Counted from the stretch's first letter, positions 29,822 to 39,427 are shown. The stretch is DNA of 64,000 bases from Blastocatellia bacterium (GCA_016705245.1 JADIYM010000025.1:1-64000); one strand, 5' to 3'. Numbers and translations: made by a program. The notes: generated by a model not told the origin, from the letters alone.

Positions 29822-30708
29822 CAGAGCCGGCCTCCGAGCAGCCGGCGGGCGCGCAGGGCCGCCGCTAGCGGCCGGTCGAGCGGTTCTGAAGTCGTGACGG
29901 GAATGAAGAGGGCGCCACAGCGGGCGCAGCCCGTCGAAAGCTCGGCGATGTGCGCATCGAGCCGCTCGCGATATGCGCGTCCAACCCGGCGCGGATCGGC
30001 GGTCAGGCGGCCGTCGCCTTCTAGCCCGACGAACTCCGTGTCTCCGCCGATCTCGAGTGAGCGCTCTACCGGATCGAGAATGTGCAGCAGCGTCACGTCG
30101 AATCCTGCGCGCGCCAGCCTGCCGATCGCGTCGACGAGGGCCTTCGCCGGCTCGTAGGCGTCCGAGAAAACGAACACCGGCCCGCGGCGTCGCAGCCGCT
30201 CGATCAGGCCGTCGAGCGCGGCGACGAGCGAGGCGTCGCCATCGGCCACGAGGCGCTCGAGACCGAGCAGGATGGCTCGCAAGTGCCGGTCGCCGCTTCC
30301 GGCAGAGATGCGCTCCGTGCGGCCACTTCCGGCGACCGGAACGAGCGAGACGCGGTCAGACTGTCCGACGAGCAGGTAGGCAAGCGCCGCGGCCAGCATC
30401 CTTGCGACGTGGAACTTCGAGATCTCGATCGAGGTGAAGCGCATGGACGCGCTCGCGTCGACGATGAGCGTGGCCTCCAGATTCGTCTCGGCCGAGAAGA
30501 GGCGCACGTAGTATCGGTCCGTGCGTCCGTAGACCCGCCAGTCGAGAGCGCGAAGGTCGTCGCCGGCGATGTACTGACGGTACTGCGAGAACTCGGTGCC
30601 GATGCCGCGGCTGCGGCTCGCGTGCATGCCGACCATCGTGCCGTCGACGATTGTCCGCGCGATGACGTCGAGTGAACCGAGCCGTGCCAGCAGATGCGGA
30701 TCGAGCAT
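29821..30708 (-). CDS. DUF58 domain protein
   Basis: A 295-residue protein with the DUF58 signature GTEFSQYRQYIAGDDLRALD and WRVYGRTDRYYVRLF, then a VWA-like fold with DASASM. DUF58 proteins normally work with a MoxR AAA+ ATPase encoded next to them. Here the moxR gene lies 7.7 kb away at 38399, beyond an apparent insertion. It is the first gene of the DUF58-BatA-Nudix transcript. Upstream of ATG 30708 lie 44 bp and then palindrome D. Confidence 0.9.
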   Translation of the reverse strand: MLDPHLLARLGSLDVIARTIVDGTMVGMHASRSRGIGTEFSQYRQYIAGDDLRALDWRVYGRTDRYYVRLFSAETNLEATLIVDASASMRFTSIEISKFHVARMLAAALAYLLVGQSDRVSLVPVAGSGRTERISAGSGDRHLRAILLGLERLVADGDASLVAALDGLIERLRRRGPVFVFSDAYEPAKALVDAIGRLARAGFDVTLLHILDPVERSLEIGGDTEFVGLEGDGRLTADPRRVGRAYRERLDAHIAELSTGCARCGALFIPVTTSEPLDRPLAAALRARRLLGGRL

Positions 30709-30752
30709 GTCGAGTCAGTCTACGAGTCCGGTGCATTACGGTTTCGAGGGAA

Positions 30753-30839
30753 GAGTTGACAGGATTGCAGGATTTTCAGGATTGATAGGAAAGTGAGTAA
30801 TTGTGTTAATCCTGATAATCCTGCAATCCTGTCTACTCT
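30753..30839. repeat. Long inverted repeat, family D copy 1
   Basis: Arms 30753-30783 and 30809-30839 are built from AGGATT words (GACAGGATTGCAGGATTTTC). The right arm contains the stop codon (TAG on the minus strand, 30835-30833) of the methyltransferase gene. Copy 2 is at 36601-36695. Both copies lie within or at the edge of the block that separates DUF58 from MoxR. Confidence 0.92.
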
Positions 30840-31507
30840 CCTCTCCGGGTCATCCAAAAGACCAGGCCGGGGAGTGTGGCGAAGCGGTCGAGGTGTGTCT
30901 CGCGGATGCGGTCGATCGTAAAGGAGCCTGCGAAGACATCCTCGACCTCGCGCGTGCGGCGGTCGCGCTCGTCCGGATCGCCAATCGGCACACCGTCGCG
31001 GAACGCCTTCACGAACAGCAGGAAACGCGCGCCCGGAGCGGCGGCGATGGCCACGTTCCTGGCGAAAGACTCACGGTCTCGCGTGTCGAGCTGATGAAAA
31101 CAGCCGCGGTCGATGAAGACGCCGAAACGACGGTCCGGAAGCGGTTCGGCGCACACGTCGGCCGCCACAAATTCGAGCTGGCCGGGAACTTCGCCGTGCG
31201 TCTTTCGGGCCAACGCAATGGCGGACGGCGCGATATCGACTCCAACAGTCGGGAATCCGCGGCTGGCCAACCACGCGGCGACATCGCCACGGCCGCAACC
31301 GACGTCGATGGCTGGCGATCCTGCGGCGAACCAACCGCCATCGACGGCCTGGACGATATCGGCCGAGACATCACGGTCAAGCCAGGGGCCGCCCGGGTCG
31401 TCCTGCTTCCAGCGAAGCTCCCAGTACGCGCGCACAAATCGGCGCCGCATGCCAGTGGGAAGCAGTGGCACCAATAGTCGCCTCAGAGCGTGAGCGGCCT
31501 TGAGCAT
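30833..31507 (-). CDS. SAM-dependent class I methyltransferase
   Basis: A 224-residue methyltransferase. Motif I is AIDVGCGRGDVAAWLASRGF at about residue 66, followed by the acidic ribose-binding region VGVDIAPSAIALARK. An aspartate region follows (FVAADVCAEPLPDRRFGVFI), and the thiopurine-methyltransferase-like DRGCFHQLD comes next. The substrate is unknown. It is transcribed divergently from the NRPS-like gene, 89 bp apart, and could be a tailoring enzyme of that locus (inference). The stop codon is provided by palindrome D. Confidence 0.85.
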   Translation of the reverse strand: MLKAAHALRRLLVPLLPTGMRRRFVRAYWELRWKQDDPGGPWLDRDVSADIVQAVDGGWFAAGSPAIDVGCGRGDVAAWLASRGFPTVGVDIAPSAIALARKTHGEVPGQLEFVAADVCAEPLPDRRFGVFIDRGCFHQLDTRDRESFARNVAIAAAPGARFLLFVKAFRDGVPIGDPDERDRRTREVEDVFAGSFTIDRIRETHLDRFATLPGLVFWMTRRGE

Positions 31508-31596
31508 GCCGAGCGAGTTCTACCAGTCTGCGCCCTGTCAGGCCACGGCCCGGCAGAAGTCGTGAGTTCGCTGCCGTATACTCCCGGACAATCCCT

Positions 31597-34121
31597 ATGT
31601 CAGCGGTAACCGCAATTGGATCGATCTCGCAGTGCTTCGCGGCTCGAGTCTCGGAGGGACCGTCGCGGCCAGCCGTTCGTGCCGGCGACTGCGAATTCTC
31701 TTATGCCGATCTGGACGCGCGCTCAAACGGACTCGCGCGCGAGCTTCAGGCGCGGCGCCTGGTCGCTGGTGACCGCGTCGCCGTGCGCCTGGCACGGACG
31801 GACCTGCTCGTTCCGACGATTCTCGGGATATTGAAGGCAGGCTGCGTCTACGTCCCGCTGGACCCCACGTATCCGGAAGCGCGCACCCGCTCGATACTCG
31901 ACGACTGCAGCGCTGCGCTCGTGATCTCGGACGATGGAGACGGGCTCGATCCCAACGCGGTTTCGCCGTCGAACGAGTCGCCGACTGCAATCGTCGAACC
32001 GGACGCACTCGCCTGCATCGTGTACACCTCGGGATCGACCGGAACGCCAAAAGGCGTCATGCAGACGCACGCGTAGCTGGTCGCGTTCGTTCGGAACTGC
32101 ATCGCGCCCTTCGGCGTCTCGAGCGGCGACAGGCTCTCGATGCTTTACTCATACAGCTTCGCCGCCGCCAACATGGACGTCTTCGGTGCGTTGCTCAGCG
32201 GCGCAACGGTCTGCTTCTATCCGCTTCGCGAGCGAGGCGTCGCCGGACTCGCCGCGTGGATCGCCGGGGAACGCGTCTCGATTCTTCATACCATACCGAC
32301 CGTGTTTCGCCAGCTCATCGCGAGCCTCGAGCAGGGGGATTCACTTGCGACCGTTCGTGCCGTCGATCTCGGTGGCGAGCCCGTGCTCTCGGTCGACGTC
32401 GACCGATTTCGCGAGCATTTTCCGGAAACGGCACTGCTCGTCAACCACTACGCCGCGACCGAACTGAGTGTCATCGCCCAGATGCCGATTAGCGCCTCGA
32501 CACACGTCGGACCGGGCGCGGTCCCAGCCGGCTACGCTGCACACGGCGTCGAGATCCGCATCGTCGACGCCGACGGCGCGGATGTTCCCTCGGGCACGGA
32601 AGGCGAGATCGTGGCGCGAAGCGTGCACATGAGCGCGGGGTACTGGAACCAGCCGGAATTGACGGCGCGCAACTTTGCGACTGACCCGGCGAGCGGCGGA
32701 CTTCGAATCTACCGAACCGGCGATCTTGGGCGACTGGCGCCCGACGGATGCCTCCAGCATCTGGGCCGCGTGGACGATCGCATCAAGATCCGGGGCCAGA
32801 GTGTCGAAGTTGCCGAGGTCGAAAACGCGCTCGTCGCCTTCGACGAAATTGCCGAGGCCGTCGTCACGGCGCGTCCGTCGCCGGCCGGTTCGACGAGGCT
32901 TGTCGCCTTCGTGGTCTCGCGCGCCGGGGCATTCCCGACGGCCGAGTCGATCAGGCAACGACTCGCCGTGACACTTCCCGAATCCATGATCCCGTCGGCG
33001 GTTGTCCTGCTCGACCGGCTCCCTTTGACGCCGAGCGGAAAGGTCGACCGCGCCGCCCTCCCCGAGCCTGACCAGGCGCGCCCCACGCTCGAGGCTGTAT
33101 TCGTCGAGCCGCGGGATGACCTCGAATCCACGCTCTGTCGCATGTGGGAGGAAATCACGGGAGTGAAGCCCGTCGGTGTCGACGACGACTTCTTTGCTCT
33201 CGGGGGCGACTCGCTAGGCGCGGTCCACCTCTTTGTTCGAATCGAGCGGTTGACAGGGCGACGGCTCCCGCTCTCCAGCATCATGCGGGCACCGACCGTT
33301 GCCAGAATGGCAGAGCTCGTGCGAACGGACGCGGGCTACTCCTCCGCATGGCACCTCGCCACGCTCGGGGCCCGAGGGACCGAACCGCCGATTTTCTTCG
33401 TTCACGGCCTGCGCGGCGGCGTCGTGTTCCTGCGTGGGCTCGTTGAAGCGCTCGGGCCGGACCAGCCGAGTTTTGCGTTCGAGGCCGACGGCCGATTCGA
33501 GGGTCCGCTCGACGCGTCGAGCATCGAAGACCTTGCCGCGGCCTATGTGGACCTGCTGCGCGGCGTTCGTCCGCAAGGCCCTACCACCTCTGCGGTTATT
33601 CGGCCGGCGGCCTCATCGCGTTCGAGATTGCCCGACAGCTCTCCGCCGAAGGCGAGGAGGTCGCGTTTCTCGGACTCATAGACACCTACGCACCGGTCGC
33701 TGGTCGTCGCGTGTCGCCGCTTCAGAAGAAACTGAACCACGCCAGGGTGCTCCGAGCGCTTCCGCGGAGCGAGCGCGTCGCCTTCGCGCGTCGAACGGCG
33801 GACCGCGTCCTTCGCCGTGAGCAGAAGCGTGCGGGAGGCCCCGACGTCGACGGGCCCCTACGTCGCGCACTGCTCGAGCTGCTCGAGGCGTACGGGCCCG
33901 ACGGCGGTTATCGCGGACACATCGACCTGTTCCGGCCATCGATTCCATTTCTCGGCGCGCGGATGGACCGTGCGCTCGGTTGGGACCGGTGCGCGGTCGC
34001 AAGCTACACCGTTCACGACGTGCCGGGCGATCATCGAACGGTGTTCGAGGCCGGCAACGCGCAGGCGCTTGCGAAGTCGATTTCGCGGAAGCTGAATCGG
34101 ACCGAAGCCGGTGCGGACTAG
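31597..34121 (+). pseudogene. NRPS-like protein: adenylation-carrier-thioesterase, interrupted by one stop and one frameshift
   Basis: Single-module NRPS-like enzyme of about 840 residues without a condensation domain. Adenylation motifs: A3 IVYTSGSTGTPKGV, A5 NHYAATELS, A7 YRTGDLGRL, A8 GRVDDRIKIRGQSVEVAEVE, A10 PLTPSGKVDRAALP. The carrier site is FFALGGDSLGAVHLF. The thioesterase has GYSAGG after repair of the frame. At the A4 core the sequence reads SFAAANMDVF, so the Asp that normally holds the amino group of the substrate is Ala. This suggests activation of a keto, hydroxy, aryl or beta-amino acid (inference). An in-frame TAG at 32074-32076 stands where Gln (CAG) would fit, and one base is missing near 33580. 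Open pieces are 31597-32076, 32140-33681 and 33711-34121. The LarA-like gene starts 10 bp later. Confidence 0.85.
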
Positions 34122-34130
34122 GCGCCGAGC

Positions 34131-35405
34131 ATGACCGAGATTCGATTGAAATACGGCGACGGGGAGCTGACAGGCAGGGCGCCGGACGGCGTTTTTGCAG
34201 GCTCGATCGGTCCGGAAACGTCCGAGCCTGATGTATCTGCGGACGAAATCGTCCGTCGCGCGCTCGACTCGCCGATCGGGTCGCCGCCTCTCGTCGACCT
34301 CGCCAGCGGCGCGCGGACGGCATCCATCCTCATACCCGGCAAGACACGCGTGGCGGCGACGCGAACCTACGTTCAGGCGCTCGTCGACGAGCTCGAACGG
34401 GCCGGTGTGCCACGCGACGGCATCGAGGTCTTCCTTGCCACGGGCACTCACGAGCACCACTTGGAGTGCGACGTCTCAAGCCTGCTTGGCGACGAAACCG
34501 CGGCGCGTGTTCGGACGGTCTTTCACGATTGCTTCGACGAGAGCGGCCTCGAGCAACTCGGCACGACGAGTTTCGGGACACCGGTGCTCGTCAGTCGCCG
34601 CGTGCTCGATTCCGACGTGCGCATCCTGACGGGCCGGATCGTTCCGCATTACTTCGCCGGATTCAGCGGTGGACGCAAGGCGCTTTTGCCCGGCGTCGCC
34701 GGATTTCGCACGATCAAGGCCAACCACCGGCTGACGCTCGACCCCGTGCGGGGGCTGCACCCGAACGCGCGTCCGTGCATCCTGGACGGCAACCCTATCC
34801 ACCTCGACATGGTGGAGGGGATGCGGATGGCGGGACCGATGTTCTGTCTCAACACGCTGCTCGACACCTCGCACCGCCTTGTCGACGCCGTCGCGGGCGA
34901 CGCCGAGGCCGCACACCTCGAAGGCAGCCGCCGCGCCGATCGGCTGCACCGCACGCGACTCGACGCGCCAGTCGACGCCGTCATCACGAGCGCCGGCGGC
35001 AGTCCATACGACTGCAACTTCATGCAGTCGCTCAAGGCCGTCATGAACGTTCGCGACGCCGTGCGTCCGGATGGCGCGATCCTCTGGGTCGCCGAGTGCC
35101 CGTTCGGCATCGATCCCGATTTCCTGCGGTGGGCGGCAATCGAGTCGGACGCCGAGCTCGAGTCCGCCGTGCGCGAGCGTTACAACCTGAAGGGGCACAA
35201 CACGCTGATGCTCCGGCACCTCACGCGGAAGGCCGATGTCGCGCTCTGCAGCAGCCTTCCCGAGGCGGACGTCCGGGCGATGGGTTTCCAACCGGTCTCG
35301 TCGCTCGGGGAGGGGCTCAACTGGCTTCGGGACCGGCTCGGGCGGGCTTCGTACCTCGTCGCCCCGCACGCAAACGTCACTTGCGCTACGGTGGGCACTG
35401 ATTGA
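34131..35405 (+). CDS. LarA family protein (nickel-pincer racemase/epimerase)
   Basis: A 424-residue homologue of LarA, whose best-known member racemises lactate using a nickel pincer cofactor bound to a lysine; others act on further 2-hydroxy acids. Visible motifs are ATGTHEHH (first His), HYFAGFSGGRKALLPG (His and cofactor Lys) and KANHRLTLDP. The C-terminal half has ITSAGGSPYDCNFMQSLKAV, typical of the family. No larB, larC or larE cofactor genes are in the window. It sits between the NRPS-like gene and the PLP enzyme gene and overlaps the latter's possible TTG start. It may set the stereochemistry of a 2-hydroxy acid used by the module (inference). A nickel/cobalt transporter is encoded elsewhere in the window. 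Confidence 0.85.
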   Translation: MTEIRLKYGDGELTGRAPDGVFAGSIGPETSEPDVSADEIVRRALDSPIGSPPLVDLASGARTASILIPGKTRVAATRTYVQALVDELERAGVPRDGIEVFLATGTHEHHLECDVSSLLGDETAARVRTVFHDCFDESGLEQLGTTSFGTPVLVSRRVLDSDVRILTGRIVPHYFAGFSGGRKALLPGVAGFRTIKANHRLTLDPVRGLHPNARPCILDGNPIHLDMVEGMRMAGPMFCLNTLLDTSHRLVDAVAGDAEAAHLEGSRRADRLHRTRLDAPVDAVITSAGGSPYDCNFMQSLKAVMNVRDAVRPDGAILWVAECPFGIDPDFLRWAAIESDAELESAVRERYNLKGHNTLMLRHLTRKADVALCSSLPEADVRAMGFQPVSSLGEGLNWLRDRLGRASYLVAPHANVTCATVGTD

Positions 35406-35410
35406 CGAAT

Positions 35411-36613
35411 ATGCGCAAGCGGGTCTTCCACGTCTGCTCGGGCTGCGGCGCGACGTTTCCCCACGCATTCACGACGTTCTGCGACCGTTGCGGAGCGATG
35501 ATCGATGTCGAATACGACCTCGACCGCGTGGTGCTGCACGATTCGGAGGACGCACTGGTGCGGTACTTCGACCTGCTGCCGCTCGAATCGGACGGACACC
35601 TCGTCTCGTATGGCGGCGGGCCGACACCGTGCCGTCACGCCGAGCGCCTCGGTGGCGAGCTCGGGCTGCCGTGGCTCTTCATCAAGGACGAAACGGTGCT
35701 GCCGACCGGGAGCACGAAGGATCGCATGGCCGCCGTCGTGCTTTCGTTCCTGCGTGAATGCGGGATTGCCGAGTTCTGCACGTCGTCGACGGGAAACAGC
35801 TCGACGGCGCTCGCCAACCTCATCGGCCAGTGTTCCGGCACGCGGATGTACCTCTTCTCGGGCGACGAATTCCAGCACCGCGTCAACTTCGGCGAGTCGG
35901 AGCAGGTGGTGCACTTCGTCATGCGGGGTGCCACATTTGTCGAAGCCTTCGAATACGCGGCCGAGTTCGCCCGCCAGCGAGGGATTGTCTCGGAACGCGG
36001 ATTCTTCAACCCGGCGCGGCGCGAGGGTCTGAAGCTCGCGTTTCTCGAAGCCGTCGAGCAGGTGCCGCGCCCGATCGACTGGTATGTGCAGGCGGTCTCG
36101 AGCGCGATGGGCGTTTACGGAACGTACAAGGGCGCGCGCGAGCTCGTCGCTCTTCGGCGCATCGCGCGCCCGCCGCGGCTGTTGTGCGTTCAGCAGGAGA
36201 CCTGCAGCCCGATGGCGCGGGCTTTCGAGGATGGCAGCGAGGCGATCCTGCCGCACCACATCGTTCCGCGGCCGCACGGCATCGCCTCGGCGATCCTGCG
36301 CGGAAATCCTTCGCGCGTCTACCCGATCGTTCGGCGGATCGTCATCGAGAGCGAGGGCGGTTTCGCGACTGTCTCGGAGACCGAAATCCGCGAGGCACGC
36401 CGGATGGCCGAGGAGCTCGAGGGGCTGTCGCTGTGCTTCAGCTCCGCGGCGGCGCTTGCCGGAATGGCGAAGCTCGCGCGGCGGGGCGGGATCGCTGCGA
36501 ATCAGACGGTCCTCGTCAACCTGACGGGCCGCGACCGCGACGCGGCAGTGCAGTGTCATTCTGCCAGCTGGCTGAGACGCTCGGGTGACACATGGATTCA
36601 GGAGGGAGACTAG
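35411..36613 (+). CDS. Threonine-synthase-like PLP enzyme with N-terminal zinc ribbon
   Basis: A fold-type II PLP enzyme of about 400 residues. An N-terminal zinc ribbon (CSGCG...CDRCG) precedes the catalytic core, with the PLP lysine in LPTGSTKDRMAAVVLSFL and the phosphate-binding STGNSSTALANL. This group includes threonine synthase, cysteate synthase and diaminopropionate-forming enzymes. The context, next to an NRPS-like gene and away from thr genes, favours making an unusual amino acid. ATG 35411 was chosen; an in-frame TTG at 35402 overlaps the larA-like stop. Its own TAG (36611-36613) lies within palindrome D, so the end of the gene and the repeat are fused. Confidence 0.82.
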   Translation: MRKRVFHVCSGCGATFPHAFTTFCDRCGAMIDVEYDLDRVVLHDSEDALVRYFDLLPLESDGHLVSYGGGPTPCRHAERLGGELGLPWLFIKDETVLPTGSTKDRMAAVVLSFLRECGIAEFCTSSTGNSSTALANLIGQCSGTRMYLFSGDEFQHRVNFGESEQVVHFVMRGATFVEAFEYAAEFARQRGIVSERGFFNPARREGLKLAFLEAVEQVPRPIDWYVQAVSSAMGVYGTYKGARELVALRRIARPPRLLCVQQETCSPMARAFEDGSEAILPHHIVPRPHGIASAILRGNPSRVYPIVRRIVIESEGGFATVSETEIREARRMAEELEGLSLCFSSAAALAGMAKLARRGGIAANQTVLVNLTGRDRDAAVQCHSASWLRRSGDTWIQEGD

Positions 36614-36695
36614 ACAGGATTACCGGATTTTCAGGATTGACAGGAGAGGTTCCTGTACATCCTGGGAATCCTGTAATCCTGTCAACTCTCCTCCC
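36601..36695. repeat. Long inverted repeat, family D copy 2
   Basis: Arms 36601-36645 and 36651-36695, about 45 bp with a 5-bp loop, contain GACAGGATTACCGGATTTTC. The left arm carries the stop codon of the PLP enzyme gene. Tail-to-head placement between two plus-strand genes suggests partial termination inside the locus. Confidence 0.93.
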
Positions 36696-36742
36696 CCATT
36701 GCGGTGGGACGAGTGTTGCCGATAGCCTGCGGAACTTCACGG

Positions 36743-38293
36743 ATGGACACGCCAGCACAGCCTTCTCCAGCGACCTTCGGACACGTCGCGCGTCAGGCCT
36801 CGATACGCTTCTCGGGGCTCGCCTTCGACAAGGTTCTCGGGTACGTCTTCGCGCTGTTCGTCGCGAAGACGTACGGTTCGACTGCGTTCGGACTCTACAT
36901 CTTTGGTGTCGGGCTCTTCGAAATCTCGTACGCCCTCACCGAAGCCGGCTTCGAGCGAGCGACGATTCGAGCCATCGCGAGTGCCCAGGCGCGAGGCGTG
37001 ACCGCCGAGATTCCCCGGATCGTCCGTACGAGCCTCGCCTTCACGTTCCCGCTTGGCCTCGCGGTCATGTTGATCGTCATACTCGGCGCACCGTGGTTCT
37101 CGGAGTTGCTTGGTCGGCCGGATCTTGCTTTGTTTCTTCAACTTGCAGCCATCGCGATTCCCCTGTCGCTGATGGCCGACAACCACCTCTGGGCGATGGA
37201 GGCCATCGGCCGCCAACGGTACTCCGTGATCGTGCGAATGGTGGTCGAGCCGATCGTGAAGATCACGATAGCGGCGACTCTGTTTCTCACGATCGAGATG
37301 GTGTCGCGATCGGCGCCGCTCGCTATTGCATATGCCGGGGGAGTTGCGTCGAGTGCCGTGCTCGCGTGGATGTTCTATCGGCGCGAGGTGCTGCGGGATG
37401 TGACGGGCACGGCCCACGAGCGCCACCTTTCGGGCCTCCTGCGCGTTGCCGTGCCGGCGTGTGGCCTCTCGCTTCTGCAGCGACTTCTCTCCTGGGCGTC
37501 GATTTTCATCGTGTTCACGTTCGTGACATCGGAAGCGACGACGCACTTCGCCGTCGCGGTCCGAACCGCGTTGCTGACGATGATGGTGGCTTCGGCATTC
37601 GACGCGGCATTTCGACCGTCGATCGCGGCAGCGCTCGCACTCAACCGTCAGGAAGACATTGCCGAGCCGTTCCAGCGCGTCGCCCGCACGGTGTTGACTA
37701 TCGTCCTGCCAGCGGTCGCAATGCTCGTGGCTTTTCCGCACCGCGTGATGCCGGTCGTCGGCGATCAGTTCGCGGTGGCGGCTCCTGTTGTCGCGGTCAT
37801 CGCGATTGGAACGCTTGCGAGTTTCCTCGCGGGTCCGTCCGCCTCGGCGCTGACGATGGCGGGACACGCTCGCGTGCCTTTCTGGAACGGACTCGCGGGA
37901 GGAGCCATCGGCGTCATCATCGGACTCGGCCTGGTTCGGCGATTCGGCATGCTCGGCGTCGGGATCGGGCAACTAGTGTCGCTGATCGTCGCGAATACGT
38001 TGCACGCTATCGCGGCGAAGAGACTGCTCGGCGTCGTCTCTATCGGACGTGGACACGCCCGTCCGATAGCAGCCGCGATAGTCGGAGTCGCCGCCGGATA
38101 TCTCGTCGATGGATTGGCGGACGCCAACAAATACATCGTGCTCGTCGAGGTCGGGGCGGCCGTCGTGCTGGCATACGGCGCCACACTCCTCATTGTCGGT
38201 CTGCCGCCGGAGGATGTGAAGATGGTTCGCGCGGTGATCGCGCGGATAGCCGGGAAAGGGAACGGGAGAGGCAACGCGGATCTGGCGGATTAG
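36743..38293 (+). CDS. Wzx/MATE-type polysaccharide flippase
   Basis: A membrane protein of about 516 residues with some 12-14 predicted helices and no hydrophilic domain. The start resembles lipid-linked oligosaccharide flippases (RFSGLAFDKVLGYVFALFVA, YGSTAFGLYIFGVGLFEI). The middle has SLLQRLLSWASIFIVFTFV and the end GIGQLVSLIVANTLHAIAAK. It could export a lipid-linked glycan or the product of the preceding genes; the first is the known family role. ATG 36743 was preferred over GTG 36704, which hugs the palindrome. The stop faces moxR. Confidence 0.8.
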   Translation: MDTPAQPSPATFGHVARQASIRFSGLAFDKVLGYVFALFVAKTYGSTAFGLYIFGVGLFEISYALTEAGFERATIRAIASAQARGVTAEIPRIVRTSLAFTFPLGLAVMLIVILGAPWFSELLGRPDLALFLQLAAIAIPLSLMADNHLWAMEAIGRQRYSVIVRMVVEPIVKITIAATLFLTIEMVSRSAPLAIAYAGGVASSAVLAWMFYRREVLRDVTGTAHERHLSGLLRVAVPACGLSLLQRLLSWASIFIVFTFVTSEATTHFAVAVRTALLTMMVASAFDAAFRPSIAAALALNRQEDIAEPFQRVARTVLTIVLPAVAMLVAFPHRVMPVVGDQFAVAAPVVAVIAIGTLASFLAGPSASALTMAGHARVPFWNGLAGGAIGVIIGLGLVRRFGMLGVGIGQLVSLIVANTLHAIAAKRLLGVVSIGRGHARPIAAAIVGVAAGYLVDGLADANKYIVLVEVGAAVVLAYGATLLIVGLPPEDVKMVRAVIARIAGKGNGRGNADLAD

Positions 38294-38314
38294 GCGGATC
38301 TCGCGAGTATGAGC

Positions 38315-38391
38315 TCCGTGTCTCTGCGTCTCGTGTGACCTGCGAAGCGTCTCAGAGCGCTTCGCACAGAGCCACAGAGACTCAGGGCAGG
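38315..38391. repeat. Inverted repeat, family A copy 3 (degenerate)
   Basis: Imperfect arms (left about 38315-38351, right about 38353-38391) carry TCTCTGCGTCTC, TGCGAAGCG and their complements. The repeat lies between the convergent stops of the flippase (38293) and moxR (38399) genes and marks the right edge of the block that splits the MoxR-BatA set. Confidence 0.75.
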
Positions 38392-38398
38392 AGGGTCC

Positions 38399-39409
38399 CT
38401 ACTCGAGCGGCACGTCCGCCAGCACTTGGTCGACGATCGTGTCGGCGGTGACACCCTCGGCCTCCGCGTGGAAGTTAGGTACGACGCGGTGTCGCAGCAC
38501 CGGGTGCGCGATCCTGTGAATGTCGTCGAATGTCACGGCGTAACGGCCTTCGATGAGCGCGTTCGCCTTGGCGCCGAGCAGCAGGGCCTGCCCGGCTCGG
38601 GGACCAGCCCCCCAGGCGACCCATTCACGTGCGGCAGCCACGGCATCATCGGTCCCCGGCCTGGTGGCTCGGGCGATCCGCGCCGCATACCGAACGACGT
38701 TCGACGCCGCGACTACGTCGCGCACGGCGCGCTGCGTTGCGAGGATCCTTGCCGCGTCCGCAACCGGCCGGATCTCGTCGTCGCGCGATGCCGTTGTCGC
38801 CGAAAGGATTCGCTCTTCCTCGTCGAGCGACGGGTACTCGACCGTCACGTTGAAGAGGAACCGGTCGAGTTCCGCTTCCGGCAGTTTGTACGTACCTTCC
38901 TGCTCGATCGGGTTCTGCGTCGCCATTACGAAGAACGGCTCGTCGAGCGTGTAGCGATGTCCGGCAACCGTCACCTGCCGTTCCTGCATGGCCTCGAGCA
39001 GCGCTGCCTGGGTCTTCGGGGGGGTGCGGTTTATCTCGTCGGCCAGCAGCACCTGGCAGAACACGGGTCCCGGAATAAATCGCGTGACGCGGCGACCGGT
39101 CGACGTGTCCTCCTCGAGCACTTCCGTGCCGAGAATGTCTCCGGGCATCAGGTCGGGTGTGAACTGAACCCGGTTGAACGCAAGGTCAAGCGACTGCGCC
39201 AGTGACTTGATCAGCAATGTCTTAGCGAGGCCCGGAACGCCACGCACGAGGACGTGTCCGCCTACGAGCAGGGCCACGAGGACCTGCCGGACAACGTCGA
39301 GCTGACCGATGACGGCGCGGCCGATCGAGGCCTCGAGGGTTGCGACGAGTTCCGGCGCGCGCTCGGCGGCTTCGGCGCGGCGGTTCTCGGAGATTTCCGC
39401 TGGTCTCAT
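38399..39409 (-). CDS. MoxR family AAA+ ATPase
   Basis: A 336-residue AAA+ chaperone-like ATPase. Walker A is GVPGLAKTLL at about residue 57, Walker B LLADEINRTPPKTQAALLEA, sensor 1 MATQNPIEQEGTYKLPEAEL. MoxR proteins work with DUF58 and VWA proteins, encoded here at 27954-30708 on the same strand but 7.7 kb away. Its start lies 18 bp from the pilT stop, so the two are likely co-transcribed. Confidence 0.95.
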   Translation of the reverse strand: MRPAEISENRRAEAAERAPELVATLEASIGRAVIGQLDVVRQVLVALLVGGHVLVRGVPGLAKTLLIKSLAQSLDLAFNRVQFTPDLMPGDILGTEVLEEDTSTGRRVTRFIPGPVFCQVLLADEINRTPPKTQAALLEAMQERQVTVAGHRYTLDEPFFVMATQNPIEQEGTYKLPEAELDRFLFNVTVEYPSLDEEERILSATTASRDDEIRPVADAARILATQRAVRDVVAASNVVRYAARIARATRPGTDDAVAAAREWVAWGAGPRAGQALLLGAKANALIEGRYAVTFDDIHRIAHPVLRHRVVPNFHAEAEGVTADTIVDQVLADVPLE

Positions 39410-39427
39410 CGGATGTACGGACGACGG

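Noticed and set aside
32074..32076. TAG as a recoded (pyrrolysine) codon
   Set aside because: Nothing at this position of adenylation domains calls for a special residue, no Pyl genes are visible, and a second break downstream points to error or decay.
30753..36695. Palindrome D pair as the ends of a transposon
   Set aside because: Each copy is a complete palindrome rather than one terminal arm, there is no transposase between them and no target duplication was seen.
36592..38451. Long plus-strand frame overlapping the flippase gene
   Set aside because: The product is Arg/Gly-rich without helices; the other frame gives a clean polytopic membrane protein.
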